From contig JACQZJ010000141.1 of assembly GCA_016213895.1 (NCBI GenBank), positions 1-34,010 of the forward strand: DNA of 34,010 nt, in the 5' to 3' direction. The first letter of the stretch is position 1. Each line of letters opens with the position of its first letter. This stretch comes from Planctomycetota bacterium (GTDB taxonomy: Bacteria; Planctomycetota; B15-G4; JADJEK01). The position numbers and the translations under genes were made by a program. The notes beneath the pieces were generated by a model. The model saw nothing but the letters and a program-made list of their open reading frames with translations. It was not told the origin of the DNA and searched no databases. Shown one piece after another: positions 20,013 to 27,188 of the stretch.

Positions 20013-21950
20013 CTACGGCGAGACCGAGTAGATCGCGTTCGAGCAGGACGCGGTTCCGTTCGGCGAGCCCGGATCGTAGATCAGCGCCTGCCAGAAGACC
20101 TGGAAGCCAGACGGCACGTACGGCCACGAGAAGGGCACATCCAGCCCGCCCGAGGCATTCGTCGAGGCCGTCATGATCACCGCGGGCATGGGCACGATCA
20201 GCAGGTCCAGGTAGTCCGTGTACCACATGGGCGCAAAGCCGAAGAGCAGGACCATGGGCGCGGACGGCGCCGCGTTGGTGAGCGAGAGGAGCGTGGGCGA
20301 GCCCGGGACGAGAGTCCCGCTCCCCGTCAGCACCGGCACGCCCGTGGTGCCCCGCATCTCGCCGCCCACGCTGTAGAGCGGATCGCTCGTCGCGATGCCC
20401 ACTCCCATCCCGTAGTCCACGAACACGACCAGCCCCAGGCTCGAGTTGTCGAAGAAGTCCCAGATCATGGCCGGCACGGCCCCGACGTTGGTCGTCCCCC
20501 AGCACACGTGAGTGGCCGAGAGGTTCGCGCCGTAGGCGGTGTTGAGGAACACGGCCGAGCCCCTGGTCGCGCTGTTGTCCACGATCGTGTTGAAGACGTT
20601 GGCCACTGGGTCGCCCGCGATCTGCAGACCGGCCGCGTTGACGTAGAAACCGCCACCGTCCGTGGCGGTGTTCAGAGCGATGCCGCAGTTGGTGAGGGTC
20701 AGACCACCGCCGGCGAAGTATACCGCGCCGCCCTTTCCTGCGGCAACGTTGTCGCTGAAATGAGAATCCACCACTGTGCAGGAGTTGGAATCGGCCACAT
20801 ACAACCCGCCGCCGTTGCTGCCAGCAGAATTGGCGGCAATGCTGTTCCGGGACAGTTGAGTGCTAGACACGTTCGTAGTCAGCGACAGCCCCCCGCCCGA
20901 GGAGCCGGCATGGTTGCCGACAATCGTGTTGTCAATGATTGTTGCGTTGCTCAGGAACCATGTCACCCGGATCCCACCTCCATTGTCCGCACTGTTCCCA
21001 ACGACGAGGTTGCGGACTACGCTGCAGCCGTTGCTCCCGTAGATACAGAGTCCGCCTCCCCCGGAGCTACAGGTGTTCATACGGACGACATTGTCTTCGA
21101 CAGCTGCGTTTCCGCAGGAATCTACGAGGGCCCCGCCACCCCAAGATGAGCCGGAGTTCTCGGCGAAGGAGTTTCTGGAGACAGTGATATTCGCCGAGCT
21201 CACGATGGATAGGCCTGACCCGGAGGAGTTTCTCTCGATGATGTTCTCCGTCACCAGGCTACTGGGACAACTGCTCATCGACAGTCCATGACCACCGGTA
21301 TTGTCGTGAATCTCGTTGCCCCTCACCTCGTGGCCGGTACCGCCCGACACCTCAACGCCACCTTGAGCGCAGTTGTGAATCTCGCAGTCGGTCAGCCGCA
21401 GGAGAGGAGTCGTCGTCGTGCCGTTGGTCATGTCCGCCTTGAGTCCGCGCTTCGTGCTGCGGCGGATGATCGTGTCCCTGAGGTACGGCGACGACTTCTC
21501 CAGCATGACCGCCGGAGAGCTGTTGCCGCCGTACTCGACGACGCAGTGCTCGAGCGCCGAGCCGGACAGGTACTGGCCGCTTCCACCAACCGCCGCGTCC
21601 ACGGCGTAGTCAGAGAAGACGAGCTGGTTCCAGAATCCCGGCGCTCCGGTGCCGTCGGCGGTGAAGGTGATCTGCTGCGAGGCGCTCCCGCGCGCCACGA
21701 GCGTGCCGGGCCCGAACATGGACGAGCCCACGACCAGGCCGGTCAGGGTCGCAAACCTGACCTGGACACCGTGATCGATCGTGACCGTGGCGTTGGCGCC
21801 GATGATGATGCTCTGCGTGACGATGTAGGGGCTTCCGGCGAAATTCCAGGTCTCGTTGGCCAGGATCAGACCGCCCTTGTAGGTCTGCGCGCTCGCGCCG
21901 GCCGCGAGCAGGGCAAGAAGCAGGACGGGAAGCACGGCATGTGGTTTCAT
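20013..21950 (-). CDS. Secreted right-handed beta-helix protein with planctomycete-type C-terminal domain
   Basis: A 645-residue exported protein. Residues 1-22 are a signal peptide (MKPHAVLPVLLLALLAAGASA). Residues about 120-460 form repeated beta-helix coils of about 22-30 residues, with Asn/Ser ladders and GGGL turns (NSAGSNGGGLYVADSNSCTV; GNHAGSSGGGLSL). The final 115 residues (from about GTTGVPVLTGSGTLVPGSP, with LSLTNAAPSAPMVLLFGF and FSWPYVPSG) resemble a C-terminal domain I know from many secreted proteins of large-genome Planctomycetota; that link is recall, not a search. The fold suggests an adhesin, polysaccharide-binding or lyase-like surface protein, but no catalytic motif is visible. 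The ATG at 21950 has GAGGT 7 bases upstream. The DNA of the repeat region is less GC-rich than the ends. Confidence 0.87.
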   Translation of the reverse strand: MKPHAVLPVLLLALLAAGASAQTYKGGLILANETWNFAGSPYIVTQSIIIGANATVTIDHGVQVRFATLTGLVVGSSMFGPGTLVARGSASQQITFTADGTGAPGFWNQLVFSDYAVDAAVGGSGQYLSGSALEHCVVEYGGNSSPAVMLEKSSPYLRDTIIRRSTKRGLKADMTNGTTTTPLLRLTDCEIHNCAQGGVEVSGGTGHEVRGNEIHDNTGGHGLSMSSCPSSLVTENIIERNSSGSGLSIVSSANITVSRNSFAENSGSSWGGGALVDSCGNAAVEDNVVRMNTCSSGGGGLCIYGSNGCSVVRNLVVGNSADNGGGIRVTWFLSNATIIDNTIVGNHAGSSGGGLSLTTNVSSTQLSRNSIAANSAGSNGGGLYVADSNSCTVVDSHFSDNVAAGKGGAVYFAGGGLTLTNCGIALNTATDGGGFYVNAAGLQIAGDPVANVFNTIVDNSATRGSAVFLNTAYGANLSATHVCWGTTNVGAVPAMIWDFFDNSSLGLVVFVDYGMGVGIATSDPLYSVGGEMRGTTGVPVLTGSGTLVPGSPTLLSLTNAAPSAPMVLLFGFAPMWYTDYLDLLIVPMPAVIMTASTNASGGLDVPFSWPYVPSGFQVFWQALIYDPGSPNGTASCSNAIYSVSP

Positions 21951-22008
21951 GAAGACACCTCGTTCCGACAGGTTGGGTCGAAGCACTGTTCACGCCAGAA
22001 AGCAATCC

Positions 22009-22038
22009 GGGGGGTGCAAGCCCCCCAGGGGAATCCCC
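22009..22038 (-). terminator. Tandem hairpins, possible terminator of a small ORF or leader of the beta-helix gene
   Basis: GGGGGG at 22009-22014 pairs with CCCCCC at 22021-22026 over a TGCAAG loop, and GGGG at 22028-22031 pairs with CCCC at 22035-22038. On the minus strand the pair sits directly after the stop of the small ORF and about 60 bases before the beta-helix ATG, followed by a short T-containing stretch (GCTTTCTGG). Confidence 0.35.
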
Positions 22039-22290
22039 TCATCGCGGCGCACCCTCCTCCGCCGGAGCGCTCGCGGCCTCCCACGCGCCGGCGCGGTACT
22101 CTGCAGCCGCCCGGCCGAGACTCGCCCGGCGATCACCCTGGTACTCCTGGTCCCATGCGCGCGCATCCGGCGCGGCGCTGAGGCGCGCCTTCGCGACCTG
22201 GCCGCTGGTTTGGCCGTTGGCGGGCGGCGAGCGCCGAAGGACGTGAGGCGGCACGGCCAGGACGGGGGTGAGTCCGATCATCCAGGCCAT
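22039..22290 (-). CDS. Possible small hypothetical protein
   Basis: An 83-residue frame from an ATG at 22290, with GAGGA 8 bases upstream and an in-frame TAG just before it. Codon positions 1 and 3 are clearly richer in G/C than position 2, as in real genes here, and the stop is followed at once by two strong hairpins. The predicted protein (MAWMIGLTPVLAVPPHVL... then a charged Ala-rich half with WDQEYQGDRR) has a mildly hydrophobic start and no motif I recognise. It could equally be chance in GC-rich DNA. Confidence 0.3.
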   Translation of the reverse strand: MAWMIGLTPVLAVPPHVLRRSPPANGQTSGQVAKARLSAAPDARAWDQEYQGDRRASLGRAAAEYRAGAWEAASAPAEEGAPR

Positions 22291-22459
22291 CTACTCGATC
22301 CTCGCCCACGCTCCGGCAACCGCGAGCCGTGCCCCGCTTCGTCCTGACCAGCGCTGCCGGGACAACAGTGCCAGGTGTACCCTCCGGGCCCGAGCAGGAA
22401 GAGACGGCGGCGAGCCGGGGATTACGCGCCTTTCGAGAGTTCCTCGCATGTCCCGCCAG

Positions 22460-22465
22460 TAGGAT
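22460..22465 (+). promoter_or_regulatory. Candidate -10 element (TAGGAT) for the plus-strand ECF gene
   Basis: TAGGAT matches the TAnnnT core and lies 35 bases ahead of the proposed ATG at 22500. This spacing recurs before several + strand genes in the window. No convincing -35 is seen. Confidence 0.3.
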
Positions 22466-22499
22466 GGGCCGAGGACGTTCCGCCCTCGGGATCGACACG

Positions 22500-23108
22500 A
22501 TGCGCGACTCCAATGTCCAGCCCCACCATGACGAGCGTCTCGAACTGCTGAGGCGCTGGCAGGAACAGGGCGAGGAGGAGGCCCTCGACGGCCTCCTGCG
22601 CCTGGAGATGCCGGAGCTGAAGTCGCGGCTCCGCGGCAAGGGGAGGACCATCGTCACCTCGCCCGGCAGCGTCTCCGACGTGGCCCAGGAGGCCGTGCTG
22701 CGCATCCTGCAGGTCGGCGAACTGCCGCGCTTCGCTTCTCCCAAGGCGTTCAGCGCCTATTTGTGGCGCACCGCCTGGCGCCTGCTGCTCGATCGGCTGC
22801 GACTGCGCCGTGCGCCGCCGGTCAGCATCGACTCCGGCTCGAGCGAGCGCGTGATAAGGGCGTTGGAGAAGAGCCGCGGCGAGAGTCCGGCCGAGAGAGA
22901 CGAAGCTCAGACGCAGATCGCGTTCGTGCTCACGCTCATGCCACCGCCCGATCGACGAATCCTCGAACTCCGTTACTTCAGAGAAATGTCGTTCCGGCAG
23001 ATCGGCGTTGAGCTGGGTCTCGACCCGGACACCGCACGCGGGCGCCTCTCCCGCGCCAAGCTGCGGCTGGCAAAGAAGTTGAAGGAGTGGCGCCAAATCC
23101 TCTCGTGA
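22500..23108 (+). CDS. ECF-type RNA polymerase sigma factor
   Basis: A 202-residue sigma-70 family protein with only regions 2 and 4. Region 2 spans about residues 15-105, with the core-binding segment SDVAQEAVLRILQ and YLWRTAWRLLLDRLR. Region 4 spans about 137-195, with LMPPPDRRILELRYFREMSFRQIGVELGLDPDTARGRL, a clear helix-turn-helix. The N-terminus is helical and charged. The frame is open upstream to 22329; I chose the ATG at 22500 because the added residues look non-coding and a -10-like element lies at 22460. No anti-sigma gene is adjacent; the nearest regulators are the second sigma gene, convergent at 23246, and the kinase at 24023. Confidence 0.88.
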   Translation: MRDSNVQPHHDERLELLRRWQEQGEEEALDGLLRLEMPELKSRLRGKGRTIVTSPGSVSDVAQEAVLRILQVGELPRFASPKAFSAYLWRTAWRLLLDRLRLRRAPPVSIDSGSSERVIRALEKSRGESPAERDEAQTQIAFVLTLMPPPDRRILELRYFREMSFRQIGVELGLDPDTARGRLSRAKLRLAKKLKEWRQILS

Positions 23109-23245
23109 GGGAACCCGCCCGAACCGCCGGGCTGATCGATCAACCAAGGCGCGATGGACGTGTGGTAGACGGTGAGCGGGGCACGGAATCGTGCGGCGCT
23201 CTGCATCGTGGGCCCAGGGGAGGGCCGCTCCCTGGCCGCCATCGA

Positions 23246-23896
23246 CTACTCCAGGTCCGCCGGCTCGAAGCCCCGCTTTCTCAGGCAGTCGGACAGCTCG
23301 CGGCAGGCGCGGAACAAGCAGACCGACACGGTGTTGCGGCGGGCGCCGAGCCGCGTGGCGATCTCCTCGACGGTCAGGTGTTCGTCGTAGCGCATGGCCA
23401 GCACGAGGCGGTACGGCTCGCGCAGGCTCTCCCGGCATTCGTGGAGGATCCGCTTGAGCTCGCGCCGCGACACCTCGCTGGCCGGCTGCTTCTCGCCGGA
23501 CGCGGTCAGCAGGTTCTCATCCACGGGAAGCGCCTCCGCGTCCCGGTTGTCTCTCCGGTAGGTAGAGATCACGCCCTTCACTCTCCAGCGCAGGAAGTTG
23601 GTGAACTGCTCCGGCGGCTGCTCGTGCCGGTCGAGGTAGCGGAGGACGGAGAGCCCCACCTCCTGCATCACGTCCTCGCCCACCTGCACCAGGTCGCGCC
23701 GGCAGCGGAGCAGCGCGCTCGCCACGGACAGGGCCCGGCGCGCGATGTAATCCCGAGCTTCCGCGTGCCCTTGCCGGGCCGCCTTCCACCAGTCCGCGCG
23801 GTCTCCGGTATGATCCCGCGCCGCGCACTCCGTGGTCCTCGTCCTGGTCTCCTTCCGTCGTGTCTCCTGCTCCGAAGACGGAGCGATGACCGTCAA
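23246..23896 (-). CDS. ECF-type RNA polymerase sigma factor (second)
   Basis: A sigma factor of about 200 residues with region 2 (VQVGEDVMQEVGLSVLRYLD; FTNFLRWRVKGVISTYRRDN) and region 4 (LREPYRLVLAMRYDEHLTVEEIATRLGARRNTVSVCLFR). The start is uncertain. The frame is open to an ATG at 24031 that would overlap the divergent kinase gene; no ATG lies between that and region 2. I give a TTG at 23896 as a compromise with a weak GGGA upstream; a GTG at 23968 is another option. It converges with the first sigma gene (138-base gap) and diverges from the kinase gene, so it probably shares a regulatory region with the kinase. Confidence 0.82.
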   Translation of the reverse strand: MTVIAPSSEQETRRKETRTRTTECAARDHTGDRADWWKAARQGHAEARDYIARRALSVASALLRCRRDLVQVGEDVMQEVGLSVLRYLDRHEQPPEQFTNFLRWRVKGVISTYRRDNRDAEALPVDENLLTASGEKQPASEVSRRELKRILHECRESLREPYRLVLAMRYDEHLTVEEIATRLGARRNTVSVCLFRACRELSDCLRKRGFEPADLE

Positions 23897-23977
23897 GCGA
23901 ACGCGGATTCCCGGGAATCCCGCAGTCCCGTCCCCGCTCGGACGCCTTGCGCCGCTGGCGGCCTTCACTCCGCGTGG

Positions 23978-23983
23978 TAGGCT
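23978..23983 (+). promoter_or_regulatory. Candidate -10 element (TAGGCT) for the kinase gene
   Basis: TAGGCT fits a TAnnnT core 40 bases ahead of the kinase ATG at 24023, at a spacing similar to other + strand genes here. No good -35 is visible. It would sit in the 5' region of the divergent sigma gene. Confidence 0.25.
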
Positions 23984-24022
23984 CGCAGAGAGGAAGCCCG
24001 ACGCTTCAAGGGATGCAGCTCG

Positions 24023-26968
24023 ATGGTCCATTCCCTACCCGGGGCGGGAGACGCCTCGCCCGCCGAGATCGCCTTCCTCGAGTACGTTCATCTCGAGGAG
24101 CGCGGCCTGGCTCCCGATTTCGATGCCTTCTGCGCCGAGCGGCCGGAGATCAGAGAGGACCTCGAGAGCCTGCGCGACGCCTGGCGCCTCGTGTCCCGCG
24201 TGCTCGAGAGCGGCCGCGGCGGTTTCTCGTTGGCGCGGGCCGCCGGGCGCGGGAGCGGCGCCGCGAGCAGCCGGGACGCGCCCGCCGGTGTCGAGGCGCC
24301 GGTCGCCGAGCTGTTGCGGAAGCTCGAGACCAACAGCCCGCGGGAGCCGCGCTACCAGGTCGTGGAGCGCCTCGCCCGCGGCGGGATGGGGGTCATCCTG
24401 AAGGCGTGGGACGAGAGCCTGCGCCGCAACCTCGCCATGAAGGTGATCCTCGGCAGGGGCGAGGCGGAGCCGCCAGGTGGGACGCGTCAAGTCGATCCGC
24501 GGCTGCTCAGCCGCTTCCTGGAGGAAGCGCAGCTCACCGGGCAGCTCGAACACCCCGGCATCGTCCCGGTCCACGAGCTGGGCATCGACCAGAACGGGTC
24601 GGCCTACTTCACCATGCGCCTGGTCAAGGGGCGCGACCTGCGCGAGATCTTCGAGCTGGTCAAGGAAGGCGCGGAGGGATGGTCGGTCACGCGCGCCCTG
24701 GCGGTGATCCTCCAGGTGTGCGACGCCATGGCCTTCGCCCACGACAAGCACGTGATCCACCGCGACCTCAAGCCGTCGAACATCATGGTCGGCCGCTTCG
24801 GCGAGACCTACGTGATGGACTGGGGGCTGGCGCGGGTCCTGGGGCGGCGGGAAACCAAGGACATCCGCATCCGGCCGCGCGGGCACGCGGAGCCGGGCGC
24901 GTCCGCGGTCTTCACGGAGCGCGATGGACCGGACTCGCCGCTTCTGACCATGGACGGCGATGTGGTCGGCACGCCGGCCTACATGGCGCCGGAGCAGGCG
25001 CGCGGCCGTGTCGACGAGGTCGGTCCCACGGCGGACGTCTACTCGGTCGGGGCGATCCTCTACCAGCTTCTGGCCGGCCGCGCGCCGTACCTCGACGCCG
25101 CGCGGCCGGTCGCGCCGCAGGTCGTGCTGGAACGCGTGGCGGCCGGCCCGCCGCGGCCGGTTCACGCCCAGAATCCCGAGGTGCCGGCCGAGCTCGAGGC
25201 GATCTGCGACAAGGCGATGGCGCGCGACCTGGGCGAGCGCTACGCCGGCATGGAGGAGCTGGCGGCCGATCTGCGCGCCTACCTCGAGCGGCGGGTCGTG
25301 GCGGCGTACGAGTCCGGGCCGCTCGCCGAACTCAAGAAGTGGGTCATCCGCAACAAGGCCGTGGCGGCCACGGTCGCGGCCGCGATCCTCGTCATCGCGG
25401 CGCTGTCGTCGTGGGCCTTCCAGCGCATCGCCCTGGAGCGCAACGCCGCGCTCACCGAAAAGGCGCGCGTGATGCGCCTGTCCGCCACGGAAACCCTCTC
25501 CCGCCTGAAGGAGAGCATGGCGGCGCTCTGGCCCGCCGTGCCAGCCCAGGTCGCGGCCATGGAGGATTGGCTCGAGGGGGCGCGCGCGCTGCTCGCGGAC
25601 CTGCCCTGGCACGAGGAGACGCTGTCCCAGCTCCGCGCCAGAGGGACGCCGGCCCGCCACGCGCTCGAGGGGGATCTCGAGCGGCTGCGCGCGAGGCAGG
25701 CGGAGCTGGAGGGCGCCTTGGCGCGCGCCCAGGAGACCGCGAGCGCGGCGTCGATCGAGAAGGAGCTCGGCGACCTCCGCGCGCGCATCCCGCTCCTGAA
25801 GGCCGCCATCGAACGGGAGCGGCCCTTCGACTTCGCCGACCAAGATGACGGCTGGTGGCACCGCACGCTCGTGGCGCTCGTGTCCGACCTGGTTGCGCTC
25901 TCGGCCGACGACCCGCATGGTGAGACCGTGAGCAGCATGGAGGCGCGCCTGGAGTTCGCGAGAGGCGTGCGGCACCGCACCCTCGAGGAGCCGCGCGCCG
26001 AGTGGGAGTCCGCCATCGCGGCGATCGCTGATCGGGACCGCTGCCCGCGCTACGCGGGACTGAAGATCGTGCCGCAGCTCGGCCTGATACCGATCGGGCC
26101 GGACGTGGACTCGGGTCTCTGGGAGTTCCACCACGTGCAGAGCGGCGCGAGGCCCGAGCGCGACGCGAACGGCCGGCTGCTGATCACTCCCGAGAGCGGC
26201 CTGGTCCTGGTGCTCATCCCCGGCGGGACGTTCTGCATGGGGGCGCAGAAGCGCGACGAGGCGCTTCCGAACTTCGATCCCGCCGCGCAGGAAGACGAAG
26301 AGTACGCGGCCAGTGAAGTCCTCGAACTGACCCTCGCTCCCTTCTTCCTGGCCAAGCACGAGATGACCCAGGCGCAGTGGGAGCGTTTCTGCGGCGCCAA
26401 CCCATCCTGGTTCGCGGCGTCCTTTCCCGAGTACACGCGGCCGACCTGTCCGGTGGAGCAGGTCCACTGGGAGGAGTGCGACGTGCTGACCCGGAGGCTG
26501 GGGCTCTTGCTGCCGACGGAAGCGCAGTGGGAGTACGCCTGCCGCGCGGGGACGACCACCCCCTGGTCGAGCGGAGCGGAGCGCGAGAGCCTCGCGGGCG
26601 CCGCGAACACGCGCGACCGGCGCTTCGGAGCGATCTTCAACTACGCGCGGCCCGGCGATTGGGAGGATCGCGACGACGGCTGGGGGCCGCCGGCTCCGGT
26701 CGGCTCCAAGGAAGCGAGTGCCTTCGGCCTGCACGACATGCACGGCAACGTGTACGAGTGGTGCCTCGACGGCTATCGCGGCTACGTGAACCCCGCCCGC
26801 GCGGGAGACGGAGCGCGCGAGTCGGAGCCGGGCACGCTGCGCGTCGCGCGGGGCGGTTCCTATGACTCCTGGGCGCCCGAGGCGCGCTCGGCCGCCCGCC
26901 ACCGCGCCACGCCGCTCAACCGGTCCGCTCGCTGCGGCCTGCGTCCGGCGCGTTCCCTCGACCCCTGA
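24023..26968 (+). CDS. Membrane Ser/Thr protein kinase fused to a C-terminal SUMF1/FGE-like domain
   Basis: A 981-residue protein. The N-terminal 100 residues are helical (FLEYVHLEERGLAPDFDAFCAERPEI). The kinase domain spans about 110-425: ARGGMG loop 118-123, K140 (AMKVIL), a Glu in FLEEAQLTGQLEHPGIV, HRDLKPSN 246-253, DWG 266-268 in place of DFG, and APE 322-324. One membrane helix lies at about 446-465, then a helical, probably coiled-coil region to about 600. Residues about 724-978 resemble the formylglycine-generating/SUMF1 fold (LVLIPGGTFCMGAQ, LPTEAQWEYACRAGT, GLHDMHGNVYEWCLDGY, RGGSYDSW). The SUMF1-like part is expected to face the periplasm and may sense a ligand. Nearby ECF genes are candidate phosphorylation targets. 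Confidence 0.93.
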   Translation: MVHSLPGAGDASPAEIAFLEYVHLEERGLAPDFDAFCAERPEIREDLESLRDAWRLVSRVLESGRGGFSLARAAGRGSGAASSRDAPAGVEAPVAELLRKLETNSPREPRYQVVERLARGGMGVILKAWDESLRRNLAMKVILGRGEAEPPGGTRQVDPRLLSRFLEEAQLTGQLEHPGIVPVHELGIDQNGSAYFTMRLVKGRDLREIFELVKEGAEGWSVTRALAVILQVCDAMAFAHDKHVIHRDLKPSNIMVGRFGETYVMDWGLARVLGRRETKDIRIRPRGHAEPGASAVFTERDGPDSPLLTMDGDVVGTPAYMAPEQARGRVDEVGPTADVYSVGAILYQLLAGRAPYLDAARPVAPQVVLERVAAGPPRPVHAQNPEVPAELEAICDKAMARDLGERYAGMEELAADLRAYLERRVVAAYESGPLAELKKWVIRNKAVAATVAAAILVIAALSSWAFQRIALERNAALTEKARVMRLSATETLSRLKESMAALWPAVPAQVAAMEDWLEGARALLADLPWHEETLSQLRARGTPARHALEGDLERLRARQAELEGALARAQETASAASIEKELGDLRARIPLLKAAIERERPFDFADQDDGWWHRTLVALVSDLVALSADDPHGETVSSMEARLEFARGVRHRTLEEPRAEWESAIAAIADRDRCPRYAGLKIVPQLGLIPIGPDVDSGLWEFHHVQSGARPERDANGRLLITPESGLVLVLIPGGTFCMGAQKRDEALPNFDPAAQEDEEYAASEVLELTLAPFFLAKHEMTQAQWERFCGANPSWFAASFPEYTRPTCPVEQVHWEECDVLTRRLGLLLPTEAQWEYACRAGTTTPWSSGAERESLAGAANTRDRRFGAIFNYARPGDWEDRDDGWGPPAPVGSKEASAFGLHDMHGNVYEWCLDGYRGYVNPARAGDGARESEPGTLRVARGGSYDSWAPEARSAARHRATPLNRSARCGLRPARSLDP

Positions 26969-26988
26969 GCCCGCTCAACCCCGCGGGC
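26969..26988 (+). terminator. Hairpin directly after the kinase gene
   Basis: GCCCGC at 26969-26974 pairs with GCGGGC at 26983-26988 over an 8-base loop, starting right after the TGA. A second small stem (CGTCC/GGACG) follows near 26993-27006. There is no T-tract, so this is a weak terminator candidate. Confidence 0.3.
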
Positions 26989-27128
26989 GGTCGCGTCCTC
27001 GCGGACGGCGAGGGCACCACGCCGTGGTCGTCCTCGAGCACAGCCCCTTCGCGCTGCTTTCCGGGTCGAAGGCGGCGCCAGCGCTGCTCGTTCCCTGAGG
27101 CCCCCGCCCCCCTCCGCCTCAAGGCGCG

Positions 27129-27142
27129 GGCGCTCGAGCGCC
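27129..27142. repeat. Perfect 14-base palindrome upstream of the NHL-type gene
   Basis: GGCGCTCGAGCGCC is an exact palindrome, ending 46 bases ahead of the ATG at 27189. It could be an operator or a leader hairpin, but palindromes of this kind also arise by chance in GC-rich DNA. Confidence 0.3.
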
Positions 27143-27188
27143 GACGAGACGCGAAGATATCGGAAGATCCCGCCCGGAGCCGACTGCC

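Larger units (their letters stand above)
21951..22499. other. Mostly non-coding region upstream of the beta-helix and ECF genes
   Basis: About 550 bases between divergently read genes. It contains two adjacent hairpins at 22009-22038, a possible small minus-strand gene at 22039-22290, and a candidate -10 element for the sigma factor gene at 22460-22465. I see no RNA gene or repeat. Confidence 0.4.

Noticed and set aside
22329-22499. N-terminal extension of the first ECF sigma factor
   Set aside because: The added 57 residues do not look like sigma region 1 or 2, and the likely -10 element at 22460 would fall inside the gene.
23897-24031. N-terminal extension of the second ECF sigma factor to the ATG at 24031
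   Set aside because: It would overlap the start of the divergent kinase gene and has no ribosome binding site; not strictly excluded, since no better ATG exists.
24035-26902. 955-codon minus-strand frame opposite the kinase gene
   Set aside because: Shadow frame; no signal, fold motif or ribosome binding site, whereas the + strand has kinase and SUMF1 motifs.
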